Made by a program: the position numbers and the translations under genes. This document shows, piece after piece, positions 35,605-45,022 of a DNA stretch of 64,000 nt; the first letter of the stretch is position 1; each line of letters begins with the position of its first letter. Source of the DNA: Pseudomonadales bacterium (GTDB taxonomy: Bacteria > Pseudomonadota > Gammaproteobacteria > Pseudomonadales > Porticoccaceae); contig JACKOF010000001.1 of the NCBI GenBank assembly GCA_024234435.1, positions 496,001 through 560,000 on the forward strand, in the 5' to 3' direction. Below the pieces are notes generated by a model, which saw only the letters and a program-made list of their open reading frames with translations, ran no database searches and was not told where the DNA came from.

Positions 35605-37251
35605 ATGGGGGCTTGGGACGATAAGTTTGTAAATGCCGAGAGCAAGTGGCAATCCTGGCAAATGAAAAAGCATGCTACGGAAGAAAAAATATTAACCCGT
35701 ATTGTTCAGGAGAAAGCTGAAAATAATCCCGACCATATTGTCTTTGAGTTTATCGACACAAAGATCACGTTTGCGCAACTCGATAGCCGCACTAACAAAA
35801 TTGCCAATGGTTTTGGCGCTCTTGGTGTGGGGCATTCCGATAAAGTTGCCGTTATGTTGCCCAACTGCCCTGAATTTCTCTATTGCTGGTTCGGGCTCAA
35901 TCGCCTTGGGGCGGTGAACGTTCCTATTAATATTGCACAGCGTGGAGACGGTTTGGCTCACCAGATCAATCAGTCAGATAGCGTGGGTATTGTTATCGAC
36001 GAGGAGTACCTGGAGCACTTGGCCAGCATTGCCGAATTGGTAGACCATTTACGGTTTGTTGTTGTTCTCCCCAGCGGTTCAGGTGTTACAACAAAAGGGA
36101 TTTCGAGGGCGGAGCTGCTTTCTTTCGAGCAATTGCTGGATCACTCTGAGCGGCCACCCGAGGTGGAGCTGAAATACAACGAATTGTCATCCATCATTTT
36201 CACCTCTGGCACTACCGGTCCCTCCAAAGGGGTCATGATTTCGCATCACTACTGGTATGAGGTGTGTAAAACGGCACAGCACTTTGCCCGTTATACGGAA
36301 GATGATGTGTTATATAACGCGCTACCGTTCTTCCATGTCGCCGCGATTGTCTTGAGTGTTGGTCCCGCCATCATGGCCGAAGCAAAAGCGGTACACATGA
36401 AGCGGTTTTCCGTGAGTCGGATGTTTGATGACTGCCGCAAATACAACTGCACAGTTGCAAATTATATCGGCAGTATTATTCCGTTACTTATGAAGCAGGA
36501 GCCTCGTGAAGATGACGGAGATAACCCGTTGCGTCTGATGTTGGGTGCTGCCGCGCCTGTAGGAATCTGGGATGATTTTGAGCGGCGTTTTAATACTCGT
36601 TTGCAAGAGTTGTATGGGTTGACGGAGTGCCTGTTATGTCTCTTTAACCCGTATGATGAGCGGCGCCCCGGATCCTGTGGTAAAGCTATTACAGGGTATA
36701 GTGTCAAAATTGTTGATGAGAATGATATCGAGGTTCCGAACGGTACTGTTGGTGAAATTATTACCCGCCCGGAAAAACCGTATGTAGGTACACCCGGTTA
36801 TTACAAGATGCCCGAAGCGACGCTGGAGCTGACTAAGAACCTTTGGTACCACACGGGTGATTTGGGGTATCGGGATGATGATGGCTATTTCTATTTTTCC
36901 GATCGGAAAAAGCAAGCGATTCGTCGCAGGGGGGAGAATATTTCCTCGTTTGAAGTGGAGGCCGGAATTAATGCGCACGATGCGGTACTGGAGTCTTGCG
37001 TGGTGGGTGTTCCTTCAGAGCTTGGCGAAGAAGAAGTTAAAGCGGTTATCGTGATGAAGGAGGGGTATACCGTCAGCGAAGTTGAGCTGGTGCAATGGTG
37101 TGAGTCGCGTATGCCTTATTTTGCTGTGCCTCGTTACATCGCGTTCAGAGATAGTTTGCCAAAAACACCCAGCGATCGTGTTGAAAAATTCAAGTTGAAG
37201 AAAGAGGGTGTTACCAGTGATTGCTGGGATAGGGAGCTAGTGCGTAAGTAG
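35605..37251 (+). CDS. Acyl-CoA ligase, AMP-forming (548 aa)
   Basis: ANL-superfamily enzyme activating a carboxylic acid with ATP and CoA. The AMP-binding loop is FTSGTTGPSKGVMISH; others are LQELYGLTECLL, YHTGDLGYRDDDGYFYFSDRKKQ and RRRGENISSFEVEAGI; the C-terminal lysine lies in PKTPSDRVEKFKLKK. It resembles carnitine/crotonobetaine-CoA ligase CaiC and cholate-type ligases, but substrate is not fixed. Likely cotranscribed with the dehydratase, racemase and alcohol dehydrogenase genes, as the first committed activation step of that route. Confidence 0.92.
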   Translation: MGAWDDKFVNAESKWQSWQMKKHATEEKILTRIVQEKAENNPDHIVFEFIDTKITFAQLDSRTNKIANGFGALGVGHSDKVAVMLPNCPEFLYCWFGLNRLGAVNVPINIAQRGDGLAHQINQSDSVGIVIDEEYLEHLASIAELVDHLRFVVVLPSGSGVTTKGISRAELLSFEQLLDHSERPPEVELKYNELSSIIFTSGTTGPSKGVMISHHYWYEVCKTAQHFARYTEDDVLYNALPFFHVAAIVLSVGPAIMAEAKAVHMKRFSVSRMFDDCRKYNCTVANYIGSIIPLLMKQEPREDDGDNPLRLMLGAAAPVGIWDDFERRFNTRLQELYGLTECLLCLFNPYDERRPGSCGKAITGYSVKIVDENDIEVPNGTVGEIITRPEKPYVGTPGYYKMPEATLELTKNLWYHTGDLGYRDDDGYFYFSDRKKQAIRRRGENISSFEVEAGINAHDAVLESCVVGVPSELGEEEVKAVIVMKEGYTVSEVELVQWCESRMPYFAVPRYIAFRDSLPKTPSDRVEKFKLKKEGVTSDCWDRELVRK

Positions 37252-37329
37252 CGCTGGTTCTAATTTGCCGTTTTTCCGTGCCATGGTTTTTGTTGTAAAT
37301 CGGCGCTTATCAGCGTTTTCTGAGTAGCG

Positions 37330-37355
37330 GAAGCAGCCTTTACTTGTGCTGCTTC
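37330..37355. terminator. Hairpin between convergent genes, possible terminator
   Basis: GAAGCAGC (37330-37337) pairs with GCTGCTTC (37348-37355) around a ten-base loop, between the convergent ligase and MFS genes. There is no T-run directly after it, so termination is uncertain. Confidence 0.4.
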
Positions 37356-37382
37356 AGCCCTTTGCTGTTTATCCCAATCATT

Positions 37383-38693
37383 TCACGCTTGTGCGAGTTT
37401 CAGCATTTTCTGGATTTTCAATTTTCGTTCATGGAAATAAATCGCAGCCATCATGATGGCTGCGATCATCATACCTGCAGCCATGCTGGCAAATCCGGTA
37501 AAAAAAGATCCGGTAAGATCGTAAGTGTAGCCAATCAAGATTGGCCCGATTATGCCTCCGGAGCCAGCAAACAAGCCCATTTCTACCGCCAGGGCGACAC
37601 CGATAATTTCGGCTGGATACAGATCAAATGTCAGAACCAGAAACTTGCTGACGGCAGCGGCATTAAAGAAAAATGTCAGGCAAAGCATGGTGATGGTTAA
37701 TTGTGGGCTTTCGACGAAAAACAGGCCGAGAATGGGGGGGATTGTTAGCAGGGTTGCCAGAATAATAACGGCGCTGCGGCTGTTTAACTTGTCGCCCAAA
37801 TAACCGGCAACAATTGCTCCAACTGCAGCGGCTAAGTAGGGGAGAGTGAGAGACAGTCCGCTGTTAAGGCTGGACATTCCCCGCTCCATAACCAGAAACC
37901 CGGGAATCCAGGCAAAACAGGTAAAGTAGACGCCAAGAATAAAGAAAATGCTGGTGCAGATCACCCAGAATGTCCAATCACTAAATAGAATTTTCACACC
38001 CTGAAAAAACGATAATGGAGCTTGGTTAGCCTGCGTAGGGTCGTAATTGACACGATCTTTTACTAGCGCGTCTTGTAGCGCATTTTTTTCCTCTTCAGAT
38101 ATTCGGGGGTGATCGCCTGGGTGATCGTACACAAAGAGCCAAAAAACAATAACGCCTAGCAGTGTTACCGCTCCGGTAACATAAAACATCATGCGCCAGT
38201 CGAATACCGAAATAAGCATGCCTACCAAGGGGATTCCCGCCGCAAGACCAAGATAGCCGGACGAAACGTAAATACCATTTACAAAACCGCGTTCCTGGGG
38301 GAAAGCCCAATGGTTTTGAAGTTTTGTAACCGGGTTGATAACGGCACCTTCGCCAATGCCGAACAGTACTCGAATAAAGGCGAGTTGGCCTGCGGTGCGG
38401 CAAAGGCCAGTCAGCATGGTGGTGATTACCCAGGAAAAATAAAGAACCAATGTCCATCGCCTGATGTTGTAACGGTCGGATACAACGCCCCCGGCAATTT
38501 GGCCCACCATGTAACCCCAATAGAATATGCTTAATATCAAGCCTGTTTCTGTGGCGCTCAGGTTCAGTTCTTCCTTGATAAATGGTGCGGCCATAGAGAT
38601 ATTGGCGCGGTCGAGATACAGAAAAATGATGGTCAGCCACAGGGATGCCAGTACGAAATATCTATAGCGGGGAAGCTGTTTATAGGTAGTCAT
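37383..38693 (-). CDS. MFS transporter, anion:cation symporter-like (436 aa)
   Basis: Inner-membrane carrier with about twelve hydrophobic helices. The N-terminal pattern LASLWLTIIFLYLDRANISMAAPFIKEELNLS and YWGYMVGQIAGGVVSDRYNIRR (loop 2-3 signature) is that of the ACS/GudP-type family, which imports organic acids with protons or sodium. It converges on the ligase gene and is the only inner-membrane carrier visible in this locus, so it may import the acid that is then activated. No shared palindrome was seen before its start. Confidence 0.9.
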   Translation of the reverse strand: MTTYKQLPRYRYFVLASLWLTIIFLYLDRANISMAAPFIKEELNLSATETGLILSIFYWGYMVGQIAGGVVSDRYNIRRWTLVLYFSWVITTMLTGLCRTAGQLAFIRVLFGIGEGAVINPVTKLQNHWAFPQERGFVNGIYVSSGYLGLAAGIPLVGMLISVFDWRMMFYVTGAVTLLGVIVFWLFVYDHPGDHPRISEEEKNALQDALVKDRVNYDPTQANQAPLSFFQGVKILFSDWTFWVICTSIFFILGVYFTCFAWIPGFLVMERGMSSLNSGLSLTLPYLAAAVGAIVAGYLGDKLNSRSAVIILATLLTIPPILGLFFVESPQLTITMLCLTFFFNAAAVSKFLVLTFDLYPAEIIGVALAVEMGLFAGSGGIIGPILIGYTYDLTGSFFTGFASMAAGMMIAAIMMAAIYFHERKLKIQKMLKLAQA

Positions 38694-38885
38694 TTTATTT
38701 CCTGTTGCTGTTTTTTTATTTTTCTAAAGTAGTCGTTGAGCGGTTAATGTCATTTTTGTTTTGGTGTATGTGCTTGATTTGCGACAAACGCCTGTTTTGA
38801 TGCTTGGCGTAAACTGTCTATTTCTAGTCGCCTGTAATTGTTTTCGTATCTGCTGTTGTTTATATTTTTGCTAAGGGGTTGTCTT

Positions 38886-39104
38886 ATGCAGGATTCTTTT
38901 TTCGCTATTCGTCTCATTCTTCGATACGGGAATATTGCGGCAATTATTTTTGCTTTGATGGGTGCTCTTGTTTCGGGTTGCGTCGCCTGGGGGTATGTAA
39001 GTTGGTTTGCATTTTTAATTGCTCCAGTAGCGGGTGGCCTGATTTATATCCTGTGTAAAAGTTATGTTGAGCTGATGTACGTTGTTTTTCATATGCTCAA
39101 CTAA
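38886..39104 (+). CDS. Small two-helix membrane protein (72 aa)
   Basis: Not recognised. The ATG at 38886 follows AAGGGG at 38873-38878. Two hydrophobic helices (about residues 15-35 and 38-58) are separated by GYVSW, and the tail is YVELMYVVFHMLN. The preceding in-frame region from 38838 is also hydrophobic but lacks a ribosome site. It stands alone between the divergent MFS gene and the aldehyde dehydrogenase. It could be an accessory membrane protein. Confidence 0.6.
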   Translation: MQDSFFAIRLILRYGNIAAIIFALMGALVSGCVAWGYVSWFAFLIAPVAGGLIYILCKSYVELMYVVFHMLN

Positions 39105-39354
39105 TGCAATCGTTTTTCATCTTCTCTTGCCCGGTGCTTTCATCTGAATTGGTATTGCCAAGCGCTTTGGGAGCAAGATCAAATTTTTGTTCTGAATCGA
39201 TTGATTGAAAAGTACAGCGCTTTCGCCCGCTGAAAGATTCTGTTGTAAGTCGCGTTCACCCAAGGTGGTTTTTGCACACTGTTTCGGAGTTTTTGGGTGC
39301 CGTTGACGCGTTACGATTGCTTCTTTATGCTCATGGCGTAGTCATATCTAATGC

Positions 39355-39373
39355 TAATGAATAAGATTTATTA
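39355..39373. promoter_or_regulatory. Palindromic operator candidate, site C
   Basis: TAATGA-ATAAGAT-TTATTA, one mismatch to TAATGA-N7-TCATTA. Confidence 0.55.
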
Positions 39374-39470
39374 TATCAATAGGCTTTTGTTCTGTCGCAA
39401 GCTGTTTTTCTGTTTTTTAGGTTTTTTGTGTATTTTCTGTGCTTTTTTTGAAGGTTTCTGATTGTTTTTG

Positions 39471-39489
39471 TAATAAGTTGAATTCATTA
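39471..39489. promoter_or_regulatory. Palindromic operator candidate, site D
   Basis: TAATAA-GTTGAAT-TCATTA, one mismatch to the consensus, ending about 92 bases before the aldehyde dehydrogenase start. Confidence 0.55.
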
Positions 39490-39581
39490 TATACTCTTGT
39501 TTTGTGTGTGCGGGGCTGCTGCGGTGGTTTTAGCGTTTGTTGTTTTTAATAATCTTGTAAAACATTAGCTGGGGGCTAGAT

Positions 39582-40994
39582 ATGTCTGACTATAAGTTGT
39601 GGATTGGTGGTAAGCCGGTTGAGGGTGTTGGGGTGATGGGGGTCATTAATCCTGCAACAGAGGAGGCGTTTGCCACTATCGCCAGATCTGATGAGGCGCT
39701 GGTTGATCGGGCCGTTGAGTCGGCGGCTGAAGCTCAGAAGCTTTGGCGAAAAACATCGATTGCGGAGCGTCGGCAGGCGTTGATGAAACTGGCTGATGGG
39801 CTGAATGCTCGTGCGGAAGAGTTGGCGAAAGCGATTACCCTTGAGCAAGGCAAGCCGTTACCTGATGCGCAAGGCGAGGTTGCCTGGGCTGAGGCCTTTG
39901 TTCGTATTTTTGCCGATATGGATTTGCCGGTTGAAACCCTGATTGATAATGAGGAGAAGCGAGTCGAATTGCACCGGCAGCCGCTAGGAGTTGTCGCTTG
40001 TATAATCCCTTGGAATTTTCCTCTGCATATCGCCTGTTTCAAAGTGCCAAATGCCATTCTTGCGGGAAATAGTTGCATCATTAAGCCTGCGCCGACGACC
40101 CCGGTATCGGCAACTATTCTGGCCGAAATTTGTGCTGAGGTTTTTCCGGCCGGACTGGTCAATACTGTGATAGATCAAAATGATCTGGGTCAATATTTAA
40201 CTGAGCACCCCGGGGTGGCGAAGGTGTCGTTTACCGGCTCGACGCAAACCGGGAAGCGCGTAATGGCGAGTGCGGCAGGTACGTTGAAGCGCGTTACTCT
40301 GGAGATGGGCGGCAATGATGCGGCTATTGTGCTGCCTGATGTGGATGTCAAAGATGTTGCGGCGAAGTTGTACCAGGCGGCGTTTTTAAACTGCGGGCAA
40401 GTGTGTCTGGCGGTTAAGCGGGTTTATGCTCATGAAAGTATTTATGATGACCTCTGTGATGAGCTGGTACGGCACGCTGAGGCGGCGGTAGTGGGTGACG
40501 GTTTTGGTGACGGAGTTCAATTCGGCCCGGTCAATAACAGGATGCAATACGAAAAATTACTTGGGTTGATTGATGGTGCAGCCAAATCCGGCAAGGTCCT
40601 GTGTGGTGGGAAGATTGAGGGTGGTAAAGGTTATTTTATTCGCCCGGTAATTGTGCGGGATGTGAAGGATGGTGATGATATCGTTGATCAGGAGCAGTTT
40701 GGTCCGGTCTTGCCGGTGATCTCGTATAAGAATATCGATGACGCTATAGCCTCTGCAAACCGGCTTGAGGTGGGTCTGGGTGGATCGGTTTGGTCAAAAG
40801 ATTTGGATAAGGCCAGCGAGATTGCGCAGGAGGTGGATAGTGGTACGGTCTGGATCAATACTCACCTGGATATAGATCCTACGGTTCCTTTTGCAGGGGC
40901 AAAGCAGTCTGGAATTGGGGTGGAATTTGGTTTGGAGGGGTTACAGGAGTTTACCCAGGTTAAGGTGATTAATCGCTCAAAGCAGGCGTTGTAA
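39582..40994 (+). CDS. NAD(P)-dependent aldehyde dehydrogenase (470 aa)
   Basis: Oxidises an aldehyde to an acid. The catalytic Cys is in FLNCGQVCLAVKR, the general-base Glu in LEMGGNDAAIVLP, and cofactor contacts in IIPWNFPLHIACFK and FTGSTQTGKRVM. Length is normal, and the tail NTHLDIDPTVPFAGAKQSGIGVEFG is typical. Two shared palindromes precede it. Together with the alcohol dehydrogenase at 34492 it can complete an alcohol-to-acid route. Substrate unknown. Confidence 0.94.
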   Translation: MSDYKLWIGGKPVEGVGVMGVINPATEEAFATIARSDEALVDRAVESAAEAQKLWRKTSIAERRQALMKLADGLNARAEELAKAITLEQGKPLPDAQGEVAWAEAFVRIFADMDLPVETLIDNEEKRVELHRQPLGVVACIIPWNFPLHIACFKVPNAILAGNSCIIKPAPTTPVSATILAEICAEVFPAGLVNTVIDQNDLGQYLTEHPGVAKVSFTGSTQTGKRVMASAAGTLKRVTLEMGGNDAAIVLPDVDVKDVAAKLYQAAFLNCGQVCLAVKRVYAHESIYDDLCDELVRHAEAAVVGDGFGDGVQFGPVNNRMQYEKLLGLIDGAAKSGKVLCGGKIEGGKGYFIRPVIVRDVKDGDDIVDQEQFGPVLPVISYKNIDDAIASANRLEVGLGGSVWSKDLDKASEIAQEVDSGTVWINTHLDIDPTVPFAGAKQSGIGVEFGLEGLQEFTQVKVINRSKQAL

Positions 40995-41041
40995 CAACCG
41001 TCTGCGTATGAGTTTGGTGTCTGAATGGCGGTGACGTCTGA

Positions 41042-41908
41042 TTATTCAGATGCAGTATAGGAATTTTTGGAAGCCTCCAGAAAGCGCTCGTAGTGAGTGT
41101 AGATTGTGTGGCGGTTGTGGCGGGTGAATGCTGCCAGCCCGACGCCGCACTTTCTGGCGAGTTCTATTGCTAGTGATGTTGGTGCTGATATTGCAGCCAT
41201 AATGCCTATATTCGCTCTCGCTGCTTTCATGATCATTTCATAACTGGCGCGGCTGGTGATTAGCGCAAATCCAGTATCATCTTGGTCGGCGCTAATTCGT
41301 GCGCCAATCATTTTATCCAGTGCGTTATGCCTTCCGATATCTTCTCTAATGAGTTTGATGCTGCCGTTGCTGTCGCACCAGGCTGCAGCATGCATCGCGC
41401 CTGTCTGCTGGTTGACGGATTGTAGTTTTGAAAGATTTTTCAGGCCGACTTGCAAGGCCTGGTGCGTGATTCGACTCTGATCGGTTACAGGTTTCAAGTC
41501 GGGAATCGCCTGGTTTAGGGCTTCAACTCCGCATAATCCACACCCGGTTCTACCGGTGAGATTGCGCCTCCTTGCTTTTAGTTTTGCAAACGGCTTGCCG
41601 GTGATCTCCAGGCGGAGTTCCAGCCCCGCGTCGCTGGAAACTGCTTCGCAGCTCAGTAGCTGGTCAGGGTCTTCGAGGATTGATTCGCTGATGCAAAACC
41701 CTAAGGCGAAGTCGTGGAGATTGTCCGGTGTTGCCATCATTACCGCGTAGGCGATTCCGTTGAAAGTGATAGCGACGGGTGTTTCTGTGGCGACGCTTTC
41801 CTGTTTGGTTGGCGTTAGCTGCAGCTCCCACGGTTGGCATTCTGTCGTGCAGACACTAGGCAGGCTGGTTGCTTTCAGGTTTTCGGTGCTTGGGTGGGTT
41901 TCACTCAT
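41042..41908 (-). CDS. fdhD: Formate dehydrogenase accessory sulfurtransferase FdhD (288 aa)
   Basis: Transfers sulfur from IscS to the molybdenum cofactor of certain bis-MGD enzymes. The conserved GRTGCGLCGVEAL contains the catalytic CxxC; EDIGRHNALDKMIG and LITSRASYEMIMKAARANI are also hallmark segments. The frame reaches 41977, but the ATG at 41908 better fits family length; a ribosome site is weak at both. It is divergent from the three-gene molybdoenzyme operon at 42322, which it probably serves; it may also serve the enzyme at 6864. No formate dehydrogenase is recognised with certainty here. Confidence 0.94.
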   Translation of the reverse strand: MSETHPSTENLKATSLPSVCTTECQPWELQLTPTKQESVATETPVAITFNGIAYAVMMATPDNLHDFALGFCISESILEDPDQLLSCEAVSSDAGLELRLEITGKPFAKLKARRRNLTGRTGCGLCGVEALNQAIPDLKPVTDQSRITHQALQVGLKNLSKLQSVNQQTGAMHAAAWCDSNGSIKLIREDIGRHNALDKMIGARISADQDDTGFALITSRASYEMIMKAARANIGIMAAISAPTSLAIELARKCGVGLAAFTRHNRHTIYTHYERFLEASKNSYTASE

Positions 41909-42321
41909 TGCAGTTGTCTTCTGTTTTTTGTTGGTTTTGTATGAATCCGGGCGTGGTTGGTAGGGGTTAATCGGCACTTATGCTTGTTTTGATCGTTATG
42001 AGTGCTCGGTCTGCTCAATAAATCCTTATTAATGAATTTAATTTTGTTTTATTTTTTACAAAAAAACCTTTTATAACAATATGATATGTTTTAATTTTGT
42101 CTAACTTGCTATTTTTAAAGAATACTATTTATTTAGTTTGTCAAAGTTGACCTGAATCAATAATGGAAGCTGAAAACTGGGATACTCTTTTTGGCCGGGG
42201 TTTCTGAAAGAGATAGTAAGAGCTTGGTAAGGTGCGTAATGCTGCACCGAATTCCGTAAAAGCGTACTCCATGTTACATCTCAAGATTCAGGTGCAATAT
42301 AGATAGCTAAAGGTAATCTCC
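41909..42321. other. Divergent promoter region fdhD / molybdoenzyme operon
   Basis: About 413 AT-rich bases. A single half-site TAATGA (42030-42035) is followed by a poor second arm (TTTGTT), so it is not counted as an operator of the shared type. No other structure is evident. Confidence 0.45.
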
Positions 42322-44952
42322 ATGCAAACCGTTGCAGCAAAAAACGTAAAAACGACAGAGCAAGGTGAATGGTTTAAAACAACCTGCTACGGGTGCCCTG
42401 CCGGAACTTGCGGCATGTTGGCTAAAAAAACAGGCGGTATCGTTGTCGAAGTCAAGGGTGATCCAGACTGCCCCTTTAGTCAGGGGCGACTGTGCGCGAA
42501 GGGTCATGCACAGATTATGACCTCTTATAGCAACAGAAGAGTTACTCGCCCTTTAAAGCGAACGAACCCGGAAAAAGGTTTGGGAGTGGATCCGGGTTGG
42601 GTCGAAATCAGTTACGAAGAAGCAATTAATACCGCTGCTGAAAAGCTCAGGCATTGCCATGAAACCAATCCAACCGGGTTGGTTTTGGGTTATACAGACT
42701 TTTCTACTTTTCCATGGTTTGCCGGATGTATGCTGGGGTCTTTTGGTAGCCCTAATCTGGCGACTGCTTCAAAATCCTTCTGTGGTAATAACGTGCACCC
42801 GGTGTTGCAGCAGGTACATGGCGGGTTTCATGCTGGCCCCGACTTCCATCATTGTAACTATCTGATGTTGTTCGGCTCCAATAAAGGGGCGATGTCAAAT
42901 TGGGCAGCCGTATCCTCAACGCTTGAAATGTCGATGGCCCGAACTCGGGGTATGAAAGTGGTAGTGGTTGATCCCTGGGGCTCAAATAGCGCGTCAGTGG
43001 GTGACGAGTGGATACCTATCAGGCCGGGAACAGATGCTGCGTTGATGCTGGCAATGATGAATGTGCTGATCAATAAGTTGGGTGTCTATGACGCCGCATT
43101 TCTGAATAGGTTGAGTAATGCACCTTATCTGGTTCGCCGTGTGAATGGTCGGTATATTCGGAGCGCGGACAGCGGCAAACCCATGATATGGGATATTAAT
43201 GATCAGCGGGCGAAGTGTCATGACGACAAGACGCTTGCCAACGCCGCAATGGATGGTGATTTTGAAGTTGATGGTGAGCCCTGTGTACCTGCGTTTGTAT
43301 TGTTTAAAGAGCATTTACAGAAATACACGCCAGAATACGCCGAGGAAATTACCACGGTTCCTGCCGCCACGATTGAGCGCATTGCGGGTGAGTTTGGTGC
43401 AGCTGCAGCCATCGGTCAAACCATTAATATAGATGGGCATGATCTGCCCTTAAGGCCCGCCTGCGCCCACTGGTATAAAGGGCTGAGTCAGCATGCAGGC
43501 GCGCATGAATCCGGCATTGTTATTGCGCAGTTGAATACCATTGTGGGCGCTATCGATGTGCCTGGTGGACTGTTGTCGGACTGCGTTTATGCACATCATC
43601 CTGAGTTCTCTGAAAACAGTGTCTGGATGGGCAGGGGTTCCGGAATGCAGGAGTCGGATGGTCTTATAGTGCCAGGTAAAAATGCCACCTACGCCGATAA
43701 TTTTCCCGGGCCATTTCCTCCCAAAGAGGCGTCCGAACCGACCACCATGGCGGGCGATTCGTTGACGCTGGCGGGTATTTATATGGGCTCTTCTACCGCC
43801 AAACTGAATGTTGTTGAACCAAAGAATTTTAACGACAAGGTGCCTCATAACACCGAAGTTTATGTGCAGATCGTTTCAAACGATGTGATGAATGAGGGCA
43901 ACCCGAAGTTCCAGGCCGAGTATCAGAAGAAATTTGGTTTTCAGTTATCGATTGTGCCTCACGTCGATGAAACCGCTGAGTTTGCAGACATCATTTTGCC
44001 CGCCCAAACACAGCTGGAGCGCCTCGATATGGGGGCCAATAATATTCCCGACACCATGGGATCAACCGTAACCGACGAATATTGTATCAATCTGCGTCAG
44101 CCGGTTATTGATATTGGGCGAAAGCACTTTGTGGATACCTGGATAGATCTGATCGACAAGGTGGGAGTGTTGCCGGAATTTAATCAGCTTGTGAATCACT
44201 TTATGGAGCTGGGTGGCAGTGCAAAACTGGAGCCTGAAATAAAGTACACGCACAGAGATATCACCGAGCATTGGATTCAGTCGATGACGGGGGGTGCCAT
44301 GACGCTCAAGGATGTGGAGCGGGATGGTCGAATTCAGTGGAAGAAAACCGTAAAAGAAAAGTATCCACGACCTTTCTATTCGCCGCGTATCCCGATTTAT
44401 TACGAATATATTCTTGACGCCGGTAAAAAGGTTGAGAGATTAACCCATGACATGGGGGTTGATTGGGATGTTTCCAGGTATAAGGCGTTGCCAGACTGGG
44501 TTCCCGGTCCGGGGTATCGAACGGTTAAGCCGGGTTTTGACTTGTATGCAGTCACTTTCAAATGGCCTTTTATGACCGGCAGTTTTTCCAGCTTTAACCC
44601 CTGGCTGGCTGAGTTGCGTGAACATTACCCCTATGCAGGGGTTGTGCTGCTGAATCGCAAAACGGCAGAACAGAAAGGTATCAGGGATGGCGATGTGATA
44701 GAACTTGAAAACGCCTCCGGTAGTAAGGTCGAGAGTGTAGCCAAGTTGACCGAGTGTATTCATCCGGAGTGTGTCGGACTCGATCATTCTGCGGGCAACT
44801 GGGCCAGTATTCTACCGCCGCGCTCCCGGAAAAAAGGCGGCGCCCATGCGGGTTCTATTATTGATTACAGTCTCGACAATATCGACGCGCTGGGCGGCTC
44901 GCTTGATGCCAGTCCAAAATTGAAAGTCAGTCACCTGGGGGTGCGCAAATGA
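42322..44952 (+). CDS. Molybdopterin oxidoreductase catalytic subunit (876 aa)
   Basis: Bis-MGD enzyme of the DMSO-reductase superfamily. The N-terminal [4Fe-4S] motif is C22-x2-C25-x4-C30 with C58 (RLCAKG). The probable Mo ligand is C154 in KSFCGNNVH. There is no twin-arginine signal or hydrophobic leader, so the catalytic subunit stays in the cytoplasm. The C-terminal molydop-binding domain starts near the DLYAVTFKWPFM segment. It is followed by a DmsB-like iron-sulfur protein and a DmsC/NrfD-like membrane protein, giving a complex that can exchange electrons with quinone. FdhD is divergent. Substrate unknown; possibilities include hydroxylation with water, or reductase activity. Confidence 0.9.
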   Translation: MQTVAAKNVKTTEQGEWFKTTCYGCPAGTCGMLAKKTGGIVVEVKGDPDCPFSQGRLCAKGHAQIMTSYSNRRVTRPLKRTNPEKGLGVDPGWVEISYEEAINTAAEKLRHCHETNPTGLVLGYTDFSTFPWFAGCMLGSFGSPNLATASKSFCGNNVHPVLQQVHGGFHAGPDFHHCNYLMLFGSNKGAMSNWAAVSSTLEMSMARTRGMKVVVVDPWGSNSASVGDEWIPIRPGTDAALMLAMMNVLINKLGVYDAAFLNRLSNAPYLVRRVNGRYIRSADSGKPMIWDINDQRAKCHDDKTLANAAMDGDFEVDGEPCVPAFVLFKEHLQKYTPEYAEEITTVPAATIERIAGEFGAAAAIGQTINIDGHDLPLRPACAHWYKGLSQHAGAHESGIVIAQLNTIVGAIDVPGGLLSDCVYAHHPEFSENSVWMGRGSGMQESDGLIVPGKNATYADNFPGPFPPKEASEPTTMAGDSLTLAGIYMGSSTAKLNVVEPKNFNDKVPHNTEVYVQIVSNDVMNEGNPKFQAEYQKKFGFQLSIVPHVDETAEFADIILPAQTQLERLDMGANNIPDTMGSTVTDEYCINLRQPVIDIGRKHFVDTWIDLIDKVGVLPEFNQLVNHFMELGGSAKLEPEIKYTHRDITEHWIQSMTGGAMTLKDVERDGRIQWKKTVKEKYPRPFYSPRIPIYYEYILDAGKKVERLTHDMGVDWDVSRYKALPDWVPGPGYRTVKPGFDLYAVTFKWPFMTGSFSSFNPWLAELREHYPYAGVVLLNRKTAEQKGIRDGDVIELENASGSKVESVAKLTECIHPECVGLDHSAGNWASILPPRSRKKGGAHAGSIIDYSLDNIDALGGSLDASPKLKVSHLGVRK

Positions 44953-45022
44953 TACGGGTATGTCGAGGTGTCGTTACCGGTTTTAGTGACATTGTCTCAA
45001 AAGTTTGTGGGGGTAAGATTTC

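Larger units (their letters stand above)
39105..39581. other. Promoter region of aldehyde dehydrogenase
   Basis: 477 bases, AT-rich towards the 3' half, with no gene found. It carries two palindromes of the shared type, at 39355-39373 and 39471-39489. Confidence 0.55.

Noticed and set aside
42030..42048. TAATGA half-site before the molybdoenzyme operon
   Set aside because: The second arm is TTTGTT, too far from TCATTA, so it is not counted as an operator.
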